From NCBI GenBank assembly GCA_013911715.1, contig JACEST010000002.1, forward strand, positions 1 through 51,938: a stretch of DNA of 51,938 bases. The letters run 5' to 3'. Shown one piece after another: positions 27,703 through 37,595 of this stretch. The notes under the pieces were generated by a model. It made no database searches. It was given only the letters and a program-made list of their open reading frames with translations, and was not told the DNA's origin. A program made the position numbers and the translations under genes. The DNA is from Sphingopyxis sp. GTDB lineage: Bacteria; Pseudomonadota; Alphaproteobacteria; Sphingomonadales; Sphingomonadaceae. Every line of letters begins with the position of its first letter. The first letter of the stretch is position 1.

Positions 27703-30674
27703 GGCCCGTCCTGCGCCGCGCGGCGGCCAATCCATTCGTCGCGCCGCGCCAGATGGTCATAGTCGCCATTGCCATCGCCCGGGGTGAAGGGGGCGTCGCC
27801 GAGCAGATAGGCATCGCACAGATCGGCAAAGCCGCCCCAGGCCAGGTCTGTCAGCTCCGCAAAGCTCTTTACTTTGCGCCGTGTCCCATAGGGCACGTCG
27901 ATATGACCATCGCAGGATTTGTCCTTGTCGGCTTTCAGCAGCCAATATTCGGCATGCGTTGGAGAAATATTGGGCAACGCAGGAAAAGCATGTTCCTCAA
28001 TCATCGCCGCGAGCAGGCCCAACTGCATGGCGCGCCCTTCCACAAGGTCGGATTGCTTTGCCGCGCCGCCCGACTTGTAATCGACCACCACCAGCCCCTC
28101 GGGTGCCCGATCGATCCGGTCGGCCTTGGCGGTGATGGTGATCCCGCGCTTTGTCCATTCGCCTTTGATTTCATGCGCCACGGGAATCCGTCCCGCCAGC
28201 CTGGCCGCTGCCAGTTCGCTGGCCACCCAGCGCAGCGCCGGGGCGATGCGCGGCAGCCAGCTCGCCGCCTCGACCGGGCCGAGCGCCGGGTCGGCGGCGA
28301 GCGCGGCAATCGCCGCCTCCAGCGTGGCGGGGTCCTGCCCGCGCTTGGCCCAATCCTCGATCAGCTTGTGAACGCGGGTGCCGCGCCAGCGCGGGTCGGC
28401 TACTTCACCCAGCCGCTCGAGCGGGCGCACCCCCAAAATATGTTCGGCGTAAAAACCATAGGGGTCCTTCGCCAATATATCGAGCGCGGTAAGGCGCACT
28501 TTGGTAGGCCGGTTGTCGCGCCCGACCGCGACAGCAGGCTGCACTGCTGGCCGGGGCGGGCCTTCGGGACGGTCGAGCAAAGCGACCAGATCGGGCAGCG
28601 CCGCCCCAGCGATCGCCGCCACCGGAAGCGGCCCGGCCAGCGCCCCCAGCCGCAGCCACAGGCGTGATGCGACCGCCGGGTCGGTACCTTGCCGCTTGGC
28701 GCGCGTCACCACCACATCGGGCGCGCCGAGCGCGGTCACAAAATCATGCGCCGCCAACCCCTGCGCGCGTTCGAGCGAAGGCAACCCCAACTGTCGCCTG
28801 ATGCCCGGCGCGAGCCAGGGGTCGGGGCTGGTTTCGGCGGGCCAGCCGCCTTCGTTCAGCCCACCGAGAATCATCAGATCAGCGCGCTGCAATCGCGCTT
28901 CGAGCAAGCCCCAGATGAACAGGCGCGGGTGGCTGCCAAAGGGCGGGCGCACGCTTTCGCCCGCCAGCAATTCGTCAAACTGGCGCGCGATGGCGCGCGG
29001 CGGCAGCAATTTGGGACCATCGGGCGCGGCGAGCTGCGTTTCGTCGAACAGCGCAGCAAGCTGGCGTCCGGCAGAGCCCGCCCACACTGCGCCGTCGCTC
29101 AGCGCATCGATCAGGCCGCGCAGCGCGTCGAACACAGCCAGCGGCGGCACGTCGTGGTCGCCCGCCGACAGGACCCAGAGCGGGGCGAGCATGGCCGCGG
29201 CACCTTCCCACCAGTCGGCAAGCTGCTCTTCGACCTCGGTCAGCGCCTTGCCCTCGCGGCGCGGGGCGCGCAGCAGCACGCCAATGCCGGCCAGATCGGA
29301 CGGCTTGCCGGCGCCGCGCAAGACAAGGTCCAGCACGCGTACCGATGCAATCCATGCCCCACGATCGCCGCCCGGACGCACCAGCGGGTGCGAAAGCAGC
29401 GCGAGCAACGCGACGAGGCTGGGCTCGGTCGCGGCGGACAGCGCCAGCCGCGCCAGCGCACCCGGCGGGGTCGCGGCGAGCGGCTGGCCGGCGCTGTCAT
29501 CTGCCACCAGTCCCCAGCGGCCGAGCGCGCTGGCGACGCGGGCGGCAAGCTGGCGGTCGGGGGTGACCAGCGCCGCCGTCTGCCCCGGCGTTTCGAGCGC
29601 ATGGCGCAGCTGCAAGGCGATACCGCGCGCCTCGGCCATATCGTCGGGAAATTCGGCAGCGCTTATGCCCGCCGCCGCCCCGTCCGGAACCCGGCTGCGC
29701 CAGTCGGCGGTGAAACGCGACGGCACAAACAGCGCGCTTGCCAGACCGGCGCGGTCGGCGGCGGTCGCGCGGTCGCGCGATTCAGGCCAATGCTGAACCT
29801 CGCCGCGCGCCGCACCCATCCGGTCGAGCAGGATTTTGAACTGATATTGGGGATGCAGGTCAATCGGGCGCGGCCCCAAGGCTTCGGGCTTGGCCGGGCC
29901 CAGCGCGTCCCATTCGGCATCGGGCATCGCCGTATCAAGGCCGGGCAGCAGCACCATGCCCTGCGCCATGTCGGCGACCGTCCGCAGCAGCCGCGCCGCC
30001 GACGGCGCGGTGATGGTGACGCCCGCCGCTACTACAAAGCCCCGCGGCGGCGCTTCGCGCCATTTTGTCGCAATCCGTTCAAAAATCAGGTTGCGGCGGT
30101 ACGCCAGATCGATCTGCCCCAGCCGCCCGAGTTCGGTAGGCCATTGGTCGAGCAACAATTGCAGGTGCCGCATCGACACCTGCCAATGCTGCGAATGCTC
30201 GTCGGCCGCCACCAGATCGAGCACCGCCGGGTCGAGCTCTTCGAAATAAAGCTGGTCGATAACGCGCGCCAGGGCATCGGCCATGCGCAGCGAGGCGGGC
30301 GCGGCGAGCGGAATCGCCAGCTTCGCGCAATTGGCGATAATCAGGCGCGACAGGATCAGGCGGCGGCGCAGCGGCGCGACAGCGGGCGGCAACGGATCGT
30401 CAAGCTCGGCCTCGTCGAGCGCTAGACCCGTGGTTTCGGCGAGATCGGCGTCGCCCAGCGCGACAAGGCGCGGCAGCAACAGCCCGTCACCGCCCGCACG
30501 GACAAAGGCCGCCTGCACGGCGCTGCGCGCCCGGTTGCTGGGGAGCAGGATCATGCCTTGGGCCAGCGCGAGCGGGTCGCTGCCAAAGCGGTCGATCAAT
30601 CCGCAGGCAAGCGCATCGGCAAAGGCCCGGTTGACCGGGATGGTGAATATCCGGGGGCGACGCTCAGTCGCCAC
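27699..30674 (-). CDS. addB: Double-strand break repair protein AddB
   Basis: IFTIPVNRAFADALACGLIDRFGSDPLALAQGMILLPSNRARSAVQAAFVRAG...; C-terminal VVDYKSGG. Overlaps addA. Confidence 0.94.
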   Translation of the reverse strand: MATERRPRIFTIPVNRAFADALACGLIDRFGSDPLALAQGMILLPSNRARSAVQAAFVRAGGDGLLLPRLVALGDADLAETTGLALDEAELDDPLPPAVAPLRRRLILSRLIIANCAKLAIPLAAPASLRMADALARVIDQLYFEELDPAVLDLVAADEHSQHWQVSMRHLQLLLDQWPTELGRLGQIDLAYRRNLIFERIATKWREAPPRGFVVAAGVTITAPSAARLLRTVADMAQGMVLLPGLDTAMPDAEWDALGPAKPEALGPRPIDLHPQYQFKILLDRMGAARGEVQHWPESRDRATAADRAGLASALFVPSRFTADWRSRVPDGAAAGISAAEFPDDMAEARGIALQLRHALETPGQTAALVTPDRQLAARVASALGRWGLVADDSAGQPLAATPPGALARLALSAATEPSLVALLALLSHPLVRPGGDRGAWIASVRVLDLVLRGAGKPSDLAGIGVLLRAPRREGKALTEVEEQLADWWEGAAAMLAPLWVLSAGDHDVPPLAVFDALRGLIDALSDGAVWAGSAGRQLAALFDETQLAAPDGPKLLPPRAIARQFDELLAGESVRPPFGSHPRLFIWGLLEARLQRADLMILGGLNEGGWPAETSPDPWLAPGIRRQLGLPSLERAQGLAAHDFVTALGAPDVVVTRAKRQGTDPAVASRLWLRLGALAGPLPVAAIAGAALPDLVALLDRPEGPPRPAVQPAVAVGRDNRPTKVRLTALDILAKDPYGFYAEHILGVRPLERLGEVADPRWRGTRVHKLIEDWAKRGQDPATLEAAIAALAADPALGPVEAASWLPRIAPALRWVASELAAARLAGRIPVAHEIKGEWTKRGITITAKADRIDRAPEGLVVVDYKSGGAAKQSDLVEGRAMQLGLLAAMIEEHAFPALPNISPTHAEYWLLKADKDKSCDGHIDVPYGTRRKVKSFAELTDLAWGGFADLCDAYLLGDAPFTPGDGNGDYDHLARRDEWIGRRAAQDGP

Positions 30675-31386
30675 GCAGGGCTGCCTCGGTCAGTGGAATG
30701 GCTTCAGGCGTGCCGACCTCAAACCATTGGCCCTGATGTGCGAGGCCGTAAAGACGGCCTTCGGCGATGGCGCGGTCCCACAATATGTTGGTCGAAAAGG
30801 GACCGGCGGGCGCGTCGCGCAGGAAGTGGCGGCTGACGAGCTGGATCCCGGTATAGACAAATGGCGCGACGCGCCCGGGCTTGCGGCGGCTGATCTGTCC
30901 GCGCGCGTCCATATGGAAATCGCCGCGCCCATTGTGCCCGACCGCGCCCGCGTGGCGGACGAGCAACAGCAGCGCGTCCATCCGCGCAGCGTCCCAGCGC
31001 CCGGCAAGCAGGCCAAGGGTGTCGGCGGGTCCGTCGGTCCAGATATTGTCGCTGTTGACGGCAAGGAACGGGTCGCCGTCAAGCAGCGGTGCCGCCTTGA
31101 CCATGCCGCCGCCGGTTTCGAGCAATTGGCTGCGCTCGTCGGACATGGCAATCGTGAAGGGCCACGCGCCCTTGCGCAAATGCGCCTCGAGCGCGTCGGC
31201 CAGATAATGGCAATTGACCACAACCTGCCCAATGCCTGCGGCAGCGATCCTGTCGAGGCTGTGGTCAATCAGCGCCTTTCCGGCGACGCGCACGAGCGGC
31301 TTGGGCCGTGTCGCGGTGAGCGGGCGCATGCGCTTGCCCAGCCCGGCGGCGAGCACCAGTGCCGATGCGATTGCCGTGCCGCTCAC
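30664..31386 (-). CDS. murU: N-acetylmuramate alpha-1-phosphate uridylyltransferase (MurU-like nucleotidyltransferase), GTG start
   Basis: SALVLAAGLGKRMRPLTATRPKPLVRVAGKALIDHSLDRIAAAGI. Coupled to an AmgK-like kinase. Confidence 0.88.
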   Translation of the reverse strand: MSGTAIASALVLAAGLGKRMRPLTATRPKPLVRVAGKALIDHSLDRIAAAGIGQVVVNCHYLADALEAHLRKGAWPFTIAMSDERSQLLETGGGMVKAAPLLDGDPFLAVNSDNIWTDGPADTLGLLAGRWDAARMDALLLLVRHAGAVGHNGRGDFHMDARGQISRRKPGRVAPFVYTGIQLVSRHFLRDAPAGPFSTNILWDRAIAEGRLYGLAHQGQWFEVGTPEAIPLTEAALRGD

Positions 31387-32366
31387 AGCTGGTCCCACGC
31401 GGCGGCGCGTGCGGCGGCGGGGACATTGGCGTCGAACCAGTCGCGCAGCAATTCGAGCCCCGGCTGCGCCAGATTGCGTTCGAGCAGCCCCCACATGCGC
31501 GGCTGGAACATCTTATATCCGGGCTTGCCATCGCGCTGCCACAGCCGCGTAAACACGCCGAGGATGCGGGTGTTGCGCTGCGCCGCGAGCGCCCAGTAGG
31601 CACGGGCGAAACGCGCGTCGGCAGCGACCGCCTGCGTGTAGCGTTCCAGCATCTCGGCCTCGACCGCCGGGGTCACATCGCGCCGCGCATCTTCGAGCAC
31701 CGATACCAGATCATAAGCGGGGTGGCCGACGAGCGCGTCTTGAAAGTCGAGCAAGCCCAATTGGCGCGCCCCGACGCGGTCGGGCAGCAGCATGATATTT
31801 TCGGAGTGATAGTCGCGCAGCACGGTCACCCGCAGCAAGCCGTCACTGTCAATCGGCGCCAGCGTGCCGTGCCACGCCGCGTCCCAGCCGTCGCGGTCGA
31901 CATCGAGCCCGAGGGCTGTGCAATACCAATCGGTAAACAGCGAGACTTCGCCGAGCCATTGGTCGATCCCGTGCGGCGACAGCCCGGCAAGCGGCGCACG
32001 ATCGTGCAGATGGACCAGCAAATCGGTCGCGGCGGCGTATAATTCGCTTTCGCGATCCGGCGCGGTATCAAGCGTTTCGCGCAGCCGGGCATCGCCAAAA
32101 TCCTCGATGAGCAGCAACCCCTGATTGAGGTCGCGCGCATAGATGGCGGGCGCCGACAGCCCTTCGTCCGTCAGCCATTCGGCAATGGCGATGAACGGGC
32201 GCGCGTCTTCGTGCGGCGGCGGCGCGTCCATCAGCACCGCACAGCGCCCGCCATCGCGCACCCGAAAATAGCGGCGGAACGAAGCATCGCCAGCGAGCGG
32301 CGTCACGCGCGCTCCGGCCCAACCATTTTGCGACAGAAAAGAAGGGGTGCCAGCTGGCGGAATCAT
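31383..32366 (-). CDS. amgK: AmgK-like phosphotransferase (N-acetylmuramate/N-acetylglucosamine kinase)
   Basis: VTPLAGDASFRRYFRVRDGGRCAVLMDAPP...LRVTVLRDYHSENIMLLPDR...GLLDFQDALVGHPAYDLVSVLEDARRD. Confidence 0.88.
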   Translation of the reverse strand: MIPPAGTPSFLSQNGWAGARVTPLAGDASFRRYFRVRDGGRCAVLMDAPPPHEDARPFIAIAEWLTDEGLSAPAIYARDLNQGLLLIEDFGDARLRETLDTAPDRESELYAAATDLLVHLHDRAPLAGLSPHGIDQWLGEVSLFTDWYCTALGLDVDRDGWDAAWHGTLAPIDSDGLLRVTVLRDYHSENIMLLPDRVGARQLGLLDFQDALVGHPAYDLVSVLEDARRDVTPAVEAEMLERYTQAVAADARFARAYWALAAQRNTRILGVFTRLWQRDGKPGYKMFQPRMWGLLERNLAQPGLELLRDWFDANVPAAARAAAWDQL

Positions 32367-32812
32367 GGGGGCGGCCATCGCCCTTCCCAAGCGGCGGGCA
32401 CCGTGGCTGTCAAGCGGCGCGTGCTGCCGATACCGTCCAGCCGCAGCCGCAGCATTTCGGGCCATGCCCCCGCAGGCAGGCGTTCGGGCCATTCGATCAG
32501 CAATGCGCCGTTGCCTGCATAATCCTCCAGCCCCAGTTCGCGGCAGTCGCCCGGGTCATCGAGCCGGTACAGATCGACATGCGCCACCGGCAGGCGGACG
32601 TCGGGCCGGTCATAAGGCTGGACAATGGCAAAGGTCGGCGATGGCGCTTCGCCCGCGAGCCCGAGCCCCGCCAAAATGGCGCGCGCCAACGTGGTCTTGC
32701 CCGCGCCCAGGCCGCCCGAAAGGCCGATCACATCGCCTGGGCGCAAGACCCCTGCGATGCGAACGCCTATTGCTGCCACGGCGGCTTCGCTGAGTTGGTC
32801 GCCACCGATCAT
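32363..32812 (-). CDS. tsaE: tRNA threonylcarbamoyladenosine biosynthesis ATPase TsaE
   Basis: GDVIGLSGGLGAGKTTLARAILAGLG...SPTFAIVQPYD...VAHVDLYRLDDPGDCRELGLEDY. Confidence 0.94.
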   Translation of the reverse strand: MIGGDQLSEAAVAAIGVRIAGVLRPGDVIGLSGGLGAGKTTLARAILAGLGLAGEAPSPTFAIVQPYDRPDVRLPVAHVDLYRLDDPGDCRELGLEDYAGNGALLIEWPERLPAGAWPEMLRLRLDGIGSTRRLTATVPAAWEGRWPPP

Positions 32813-35184
32813 GCCGGTTTGGCCGCAGTGCGCGGCAGGCGGACGCGCACCAATGTGCCCTGTCCCTTTTCCGTCATGACATCCATGGTGCCGCAATGCG
32901 CTTCGACCAGCTGGCGCGAGAGGGCGAGGCCGATGCCGCCACTGGTCGTGCCGGTCGCCTTGGCGCGCAGCGCGCGGGCGACCCCGTCGGGGACGCCGGG
33001 GCCATTGTCAGACACGATGATTTCGACCGCATCGGCATGACCTTCGGCATGGAGCAGGACGCGCGCGCCCGTCCGCCGCGCTGGTGCCGTAAAGCGGACG
33101 GCATTGTCGAGCAGCTGGGCAAAGAGCCGTTTGAGCCGCGCAGCATCGCCGTCAATTGAGCCAATTTCGCCCACAAATTCGCGCGCGATTTCGACGCGCT
33201 CGCTGACCGCCAGCGGGGCCGTGGCGGCCAGAACTTCGTTGAGCAGACCCGCCATGTCGACCGGCGCCCGTTCGATCGCGAGCGTCCCCGCCTCGGCCTG
33301 CGCCAGGTCGAGCACATTGTCGATATGCCGCCCGAGCACGGCCACCGATTCGAGGATGGCGATGACATAGGATTTGGCGGCAGGCGCCAGTTCGCCCGCA
33401 TAACCACCGCCCAGCATTTCGGCAAAGCCGCCAATCGAGGTGAGCGGCGTGCGCAGTTCATAGCTCATCCGCGACAGAAAGGCGGTCTTGACCTGATCGG
33501 CCGCCTCCAGCGCTTCGTTGCGTTCGCGCAGCGCGCCTTCCATCCGGCGGCTGTCGGTGACATCGAGCATGATCAGCAGCGCATTACCGTCAGGCAAAGG
33601 TATGGCGGCAAAGTCGAAATGGCGGCCATCGGCGAAGCGAATCTGGCCGCTGCGCTGGCTGCGCTCGAGCGTGGCGGCGCGGATGATTTCCTGGACGATC
33701 GTAACCTGCGCTGGCTTGGCCAGCCGGTCGGCAAGTCCCGCCATCAGCGCATCGACGCGCGGATGGGCCGCCAGCACATTTTCTTCGACCGCCCACAGCT
33801 TGCGGAACCGCTGGTTCCACAGGTGAAGCCGTCCGTCGGGCGCGAACACCGCAATCGCCTCGAACAAATTGTCGAAGGTCGCGGTGCGCACGCGCAGCAG
33901 CGTGTCGCGCGTCGAGGCAAGCTGGATTTGTTCGGTGCGATCCTCGACAATCAGCAGCAGCCCACCGTCGGGGGTCGGCTGCGCGACAAGGCGCAAATGG
34001 GTGCCGTCGCGCAGCAACCAATCCTCTTCGGCAGCCTCGGCGCGCGCGAACCAGTCGACATGCGCCTGGCGCCATTCGGGATAGTCGCGCACCTCGGGCG
34101 TTTTCCCGGCCTCGCGCCAGCTATCCAGCAACCGCGAAAAGTCCGGACTCTCGGCGACGCTGCGGGCGTCAAGCCCGAACAGTCGCCGGAACGGCTGGTT
34201 GGCAAAAATAAGCGCGCGGTCGGCATCATATTGCGCCACGGCTGCCGACAGACGGTCGAGCAGGTCGCGCTGGGTTTCGACGAAACGGCGATGCGCCGCA
34301 CGTTCGCGATCGAGTTCCTGCACGTCCACCGCATAGCCGGCGACGCCAATGGCCTTGCCGTCGCTGTCCGCAAGCGGGACATCGACCACGCGCATCATTC
34401 GCCGTTCGCCCGCGACCGTTACCGGCACCAGCCGCTGCAGCGACGATCCGACCGATGCGGCGCGGTGTGCGGCTTCGATCGCGCTGATCCCCGCCACGCT
34501 TTCGACCAGTTCCATACCGCCGTCGATCACCGCCGCCGCGCTATCGGCTTCGATCGCGCGAACATAGGCGTCATTGACGAGCGCCAGGCGGGCGTCATTG
34601 TCGCGAAACCACATGGGAAAGGGCGCGGCCTCGATCAGCCCCGACAATGCGGCAAAGGCGGCGAGCGCGTCGTCGCGTTCGCGCCGCATCCGGCTCAACA
34701 CCTCTTGCGTTTCGGTGGTGTCGCTGACCCACAACAAGACCGATCCTGGGCCGCCAACCGTAGCGGGTGCCGGTATCCCCTGCACCAGCAATTCGCGTTC
34801 ACCGCCGATGGGCCGCAGCACGAGGGAGAAGCTCTTGCCGCCGCGCTGCGCGCCGATCACCGCTTGGCGCAACGCATCGTGGGTGCGGCTGTCGAGCCCC
34901 TCGTCGACGCCCTTCAGCTCGTCAAAGCTGGCCGGGGATTGCGGCAGCCCAAGCCAGATGCCAAGACGTCCGCCCGCTTCCAATCGCCAATCGCCGCGCA
35001 AGATAACCGGAATTTGTGGGCTCGCCTCGACCAGACTGGCAAGCCGTGCGGTCTGTGCGCTCGCCACCGCTGCACGGCGCTGCATTGCAATTCCGCGCAG
35101 CAGCGCCCCCAGCGCCAGCGCCAGCCAGACCAGCAGGAACAGCCCGATGCCAAACAGCGCGGGCGCGGAAAGCACGCCGGTCAT
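32809..35184 (-). CDS. divL: DivL-like PAS-domain kinase with Tyr in place of the phosphoacceptor His
   Basis: N-terminal TM segment, several PAS-like segments, H-box FLSRMSYELRTPLTSIGGFAEMLGG (Tyr codon 33460-33462), HATPase motifs (DNAVRF, DNGPGVP, GGIGLALSRQLVEAH). Confidence 0.8.
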   Translation of the reverse strand: MTGVLSAPALFGIGLFLLVWLALALGALLRGIAMQRRAAVASAQTARLASLVEASPQIPVILRGDWRLEAGGRLGIWLGLPQSPASFDELKGVDEGLDSRTHDALRQAVIGAQRGGKSFSLVLRPIGGERELLVQGIPAPATVGGPGSVLLWVSDTTETQEVLSRMRRERDDALAAFAALSGLIEAAPFPMWFRDNDARLALVNDAYVRAIEADSAAAVIDGGMELVESVAGISAIEAAHRAASVGSSLQRLVPVTVAGERRMMRVVDVPLADSDGKAIGVAGYAVDVQELDRERAAHRRFVETQRDLLDRLSAAVAQYDADRALIFANQPFRRLFGLDARSVAESPDFSRLLDSWREAGKTPEVRDYPEWRQAHVDWFARAEAAEEDWLLRDGTHLRLVAQPTPDGGLLLIVEDRTEQIQLASTRDTLLRVRTATFDNLFEAIAVFAPDGRLHLWNQRFRKLWAVEENVLAAHPRVDALMAGLADRLAKPAQVTIVQEIIRAATLERSQRSGQIRFADGRHFDFAAIPLPDGNALLIMLDVTDSRRMEGALRERNEALEAADQVKTAFLSRMSYELRTPLTSIGGFAEMLGGGYAGELAPAAKSYVIAILESVAVLGRHIDNVLDLAQAEAGTLAIERAPVDMAGLLNEVLAATAPLAVSERVEIAREFVGEIGSIDGDAARLKRLFAQLLDNAVRFTAPARRTGARVLLHAEGHADAVEIIVSDNGPGVPDGVARALRAKATGTTSGGIGLALSRQLVEAHCGTMDVMTEKGQGTLVRVRLPRTAAKPA

Positions 35185-35278
35185 GGGCTGGAACGGATCA
35201 CGGGACAGGCGCAGGGCATTGACAATGCCCTAAAGGCAGCGCGACCCGAGTTCAATGTCGGTGGCCAACCGCAAAATC

Positions 35279-35307
35279 GTCGTCCCGGATCAAGTCCGGG
35301 ACGACGA
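35279..35307. repeat. Palindromic repeat (TCCCGGA family), single unit
   Basis: cgtcgtcccggatcaagtccgggacgacg. Related to 23653-23725. Confidence 0.75.
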
Positions 35308-35323
35308 ACCATCTTTTCTTCGC

Positions 35324-36742
35324 TCAATAGCGATAATGGTCGGGCTTGAACGGCCCCGCCTGCGGCACGCCGATATAGTCGGCCTGCTTTTTGGTCAGGC
35401 TGGTCAATTTGACGCCCAGCTTTTCCAGATGCAGCGCCGCGACCTTTTCATCGAGATGCTTAGGCAGGACATAGACGTCGTTCTTGTACGCATCGCCGCG
35501 CGTCCACAGTTCAATTTGCGCCAGCGTCTGGTTGGTAAAGCTCGCCGACATAACAAAGCTGGGGTGGCCGGTGGCGTTGCCGAGATTGACCAGGCGGCCC
35601 TTCGACAGGATGATGATCTGCTTGCCATCCGGAAATTCGACCAGATCGACCTGCGGCTTGACCTCGGTCCACTTATAGTTGCCCAGCGCAGCAATCTGAA
35701 TTTCGCTGTCGAAATGGCCGATGTTGCAGACGATCGCCATATTCTTCATGCCCAGCATATGTTCGGCAGTGATGACATCAGCGTTGCCGGTGGCGGTGAC
35801 GAAAATGTCGGCGCGCGTGACGGCCTCTTCCATCGTTACAACTTCAAAGCCTTCCATTGCGGCTTGCAGCGCGCAAATGGGATCAACCTCGGTCACCAGC
35901 ACGCGCGCGCCGCCGTTGCGCAGGGATTGCGCGCTGCCCTTGCCGACATCGCCAAAGCCCGCGACGACCGCGATCTTGCCCGCCAGCATCACATCGGTGC
36001 CGCGGCGGATGGCGTCGACCAGTGACTCTTTACAGCCATAGAGGTTGTCGAACTTCGACTTGGTGACGCTGTCGTTGACGTTGATCGCGGGGAAGGGCAG
36101 CTCGCCCTTTTTGGCGATAGCATAAAGGCGGTGGACGCCGGTGGTGGTCTCCTCCGACACGCCCTTGATCGCCTTGACCGTCTTGGTGAGATAACCGGGG
36201 CGCGCAGCGACGAACGCTTTGAGCGCGCGCTGCATTTCGACCTCTTCCTCATTTTCGGGCGCGGGCATGGTGTCACCGGCTTCGAGCTTGGCGCCCCACA
36301 GCGCGAACATGGTGGCATCGCCGCCGTCGTCGAGGATGAGGTTACACGTCTGGCCGTCGCCGTCCTGATCCCAATCGAAAATGCGGCCGACATAATCCCA
36401 GTAATCGGCGAGGCTTTCGCCCTTGATTGCAAAAACCGGCACGCCCGAGGCGGCAATGGCGGCGGCGGCATGATCCTGCGTCGAATAGATATTGCACGTC
36501 GCCCAGCGCACTTCGGCGCCCAGCGCGGTCAAAGTTTCGATCAGCACCGCCGTCTGGATCGTCATGTGCAGCGATCCGGTGATCCGCGCGCCCTTGAGTG
36601 GCTGCGATGCACCAAATTCGGAACGCAGCGCCATCAGGCCGGGCATTTCGGTTTCGGCAATGTCAATTTCCTTGCGGCCAAAGGCGGCAAGGCCGATGTC
36701 GGCGATGACATAGTCACGGGTGTCGGCGGCGAGAGTGGCCAC
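35324..36742 (-). CDS. ahcY: Adenosylhomocysteinase (GTG start likely)
   Basis: [32 protein letters not shown]...[15 protein letters not shown]...[44 protein letters not shown]-terminal KPDHYRY. Confidence 0.97.
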   Translation of the reverse strand: MATLAADTRDYVIADIGLAAFGRKEIDIAETEMPGLMALRSEFGASQPLKGARITGSLHMTIQTAVLIETLTALGAEVRWATCNIYSTQDHAAAAIAASGVPVFAIKGESLADYWDYVGRIFDWDQDGDGQTCNLILDDGGDATMFALWGAKLEAGDTMPAPENEEEVEMQRALKAFVAARPGYLTKTVKAIKGVSEETTTGVHRLYAIAKKGELPFPAINVNDSVTKSKFDNLYGCKESLVDAIRRGTDVMLAGKIAVVAGFGDVGKGSAQSLRNGGARVLVTEVDPICALQAAMEGFEVVTMEEAVTRADIFVTATGNADVITAEHMLGMKNMAIVCNIGHFDSEIQIAALGNYKWTEVKPQVDLVEFPDGKQIIILSKGRLVNLGNATGHPSFVMSASFTNQTLAQIELWTRGDAYKNDVYVLPKHLDEKVAALHLEKLGVKLTSLTKKQADYIGVPQAGPFKPDHYRY

Positions 36743-36838
36743 GGCGAAAGCTCCTGTCTGGCAATGGGCTGGCGATGCCCACGCGCGGAGCACCCCATCG
36801 ATGCTGCGCGCCCTAGCCCAAACGCCCGCGCCATTCAA

Positions 36839-36858
36839 ATATAAACTTTTCTTTATAT
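36839..36858. promoter_or_regulatory. Palindromic operator candidate upstream of ahcY
   Basis: ATATAAA-cttttc-TTTATAT perfect 7-bp inverted repeat in an AT-rich patch about 100 bp upstream of the ahcY start. Confidence 0.5.
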
Positions 36859-37016
36859 GGCGTCGCTGCGAGGAAAAATGCGACGAACCGAGTGAGAATT
36901 TTGCATGGCACTTTCGCCAGGCAACAGCCATCCGACCGCGCCCGCAAAAGAGCGGGCGGCGCATATCATTGATTTATGGCGCATATAAACGCCCTAGCGA
37001 AAGCATAATTTGTCTA

Positions 37017-37034
37017 TGTGACACCAGTGTTACA
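37017..37034. promoter_or_regulatory. Palindromic operator candidate upstream of the TPR gene
   Basis: TGTGACACcagTGTTACA near-perfect inverted repeat about 70 bp upstream of ATG 37105. Confidence 0.4.
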
Positions 37035-37104
37035 TTTAGGCGATTTTATTGATTTTCTCGCAGATTCTGCCATCATCCTCAGCAAGGAAGAGGGAGAATT
37101 ACCA

Positions 37105-37512
37105 ATGAAAAAGACTGTTTTGGCGAGCGTCGCCATGGTCTTGGAAATCGCGCAGGCGGCAACACCTGCAGCGGCGCGCAACTTAACCGCCGACGGCGTC
37201 ACGGTCCTGCCAGTCGCCTTTGACGAGATGCGCAGCGGGCGCACCGACGCGGCCATCGCCAAATTGCAAGCCGACAATGACCTGTCGGCGCGCGATCCGT
37301 CGCGGCTGATCAATCTGGGCAGCGCCTATGCCCGGTTGGGTCGCCATGCCGAAGCAGCGGAAATGTTCCGCAAGGCCATTACCAGCCCAATCCGCTATGA
37401 TCTGGAACTGGCGAATGGTGCCTATATGGACTCACGCTGGGCGGCACGCACCGCATTGGCGCGGCTCGAAAATAATCCGCGCGGCACGGTAACCATCGCC
37501 CAGACGCCATAA
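37105..37512 (+). CDS. Secreted tetratricopeptide repeat protein
   Basis: MKKTVLASVAMVLEIAQAATPAAARN signal-like; ARDPSRLINLGSAYARLGRHAEAAEMFRKAI is TPR-like. Confidence 0.7.
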   Translation: MKKTVLASVAMVLEIAQAATPAAARNLTADGVTVLPVAFDEMRSGRTDAAIAKLQADNDLSARDPSRLINLGSAYARLGRHAEAAEMFRKAITSPIRYDLELANGAYMDSRWAARTALARLENNPRGTVTIAQTP

Positions 37513-37552
37513 AGGCGCGGCGACCTACCCCACCATCCACGGGGGAGAGGGT

Positions 37553-37593
37553 GAGGGCGGCAACGGTCACGGGCGTTGCCGCCCTCTTTTTTT
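37553..37593 (+). terminator. Intrinsic terminator
   Basis: GAGGGCGGCAACG...CGTTGCCGCCCTC 13-bp perfect stem followed by a T-run. Confidence 0.85.
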
Positions 37594-37595
37594 GA

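Noticed and set aside
33325-35349. 674-aa + ORF antisense to the DivL-like kinase
   Set aside because: Antisense artefact.
36743-36838. Possible SAH or SAM riboswitch in the ahcY leader
   Set aside because: I could not match a known riboswitch consensus by eye. Only the AT-rich palindrome is supportable. A covariance-model search would decide.
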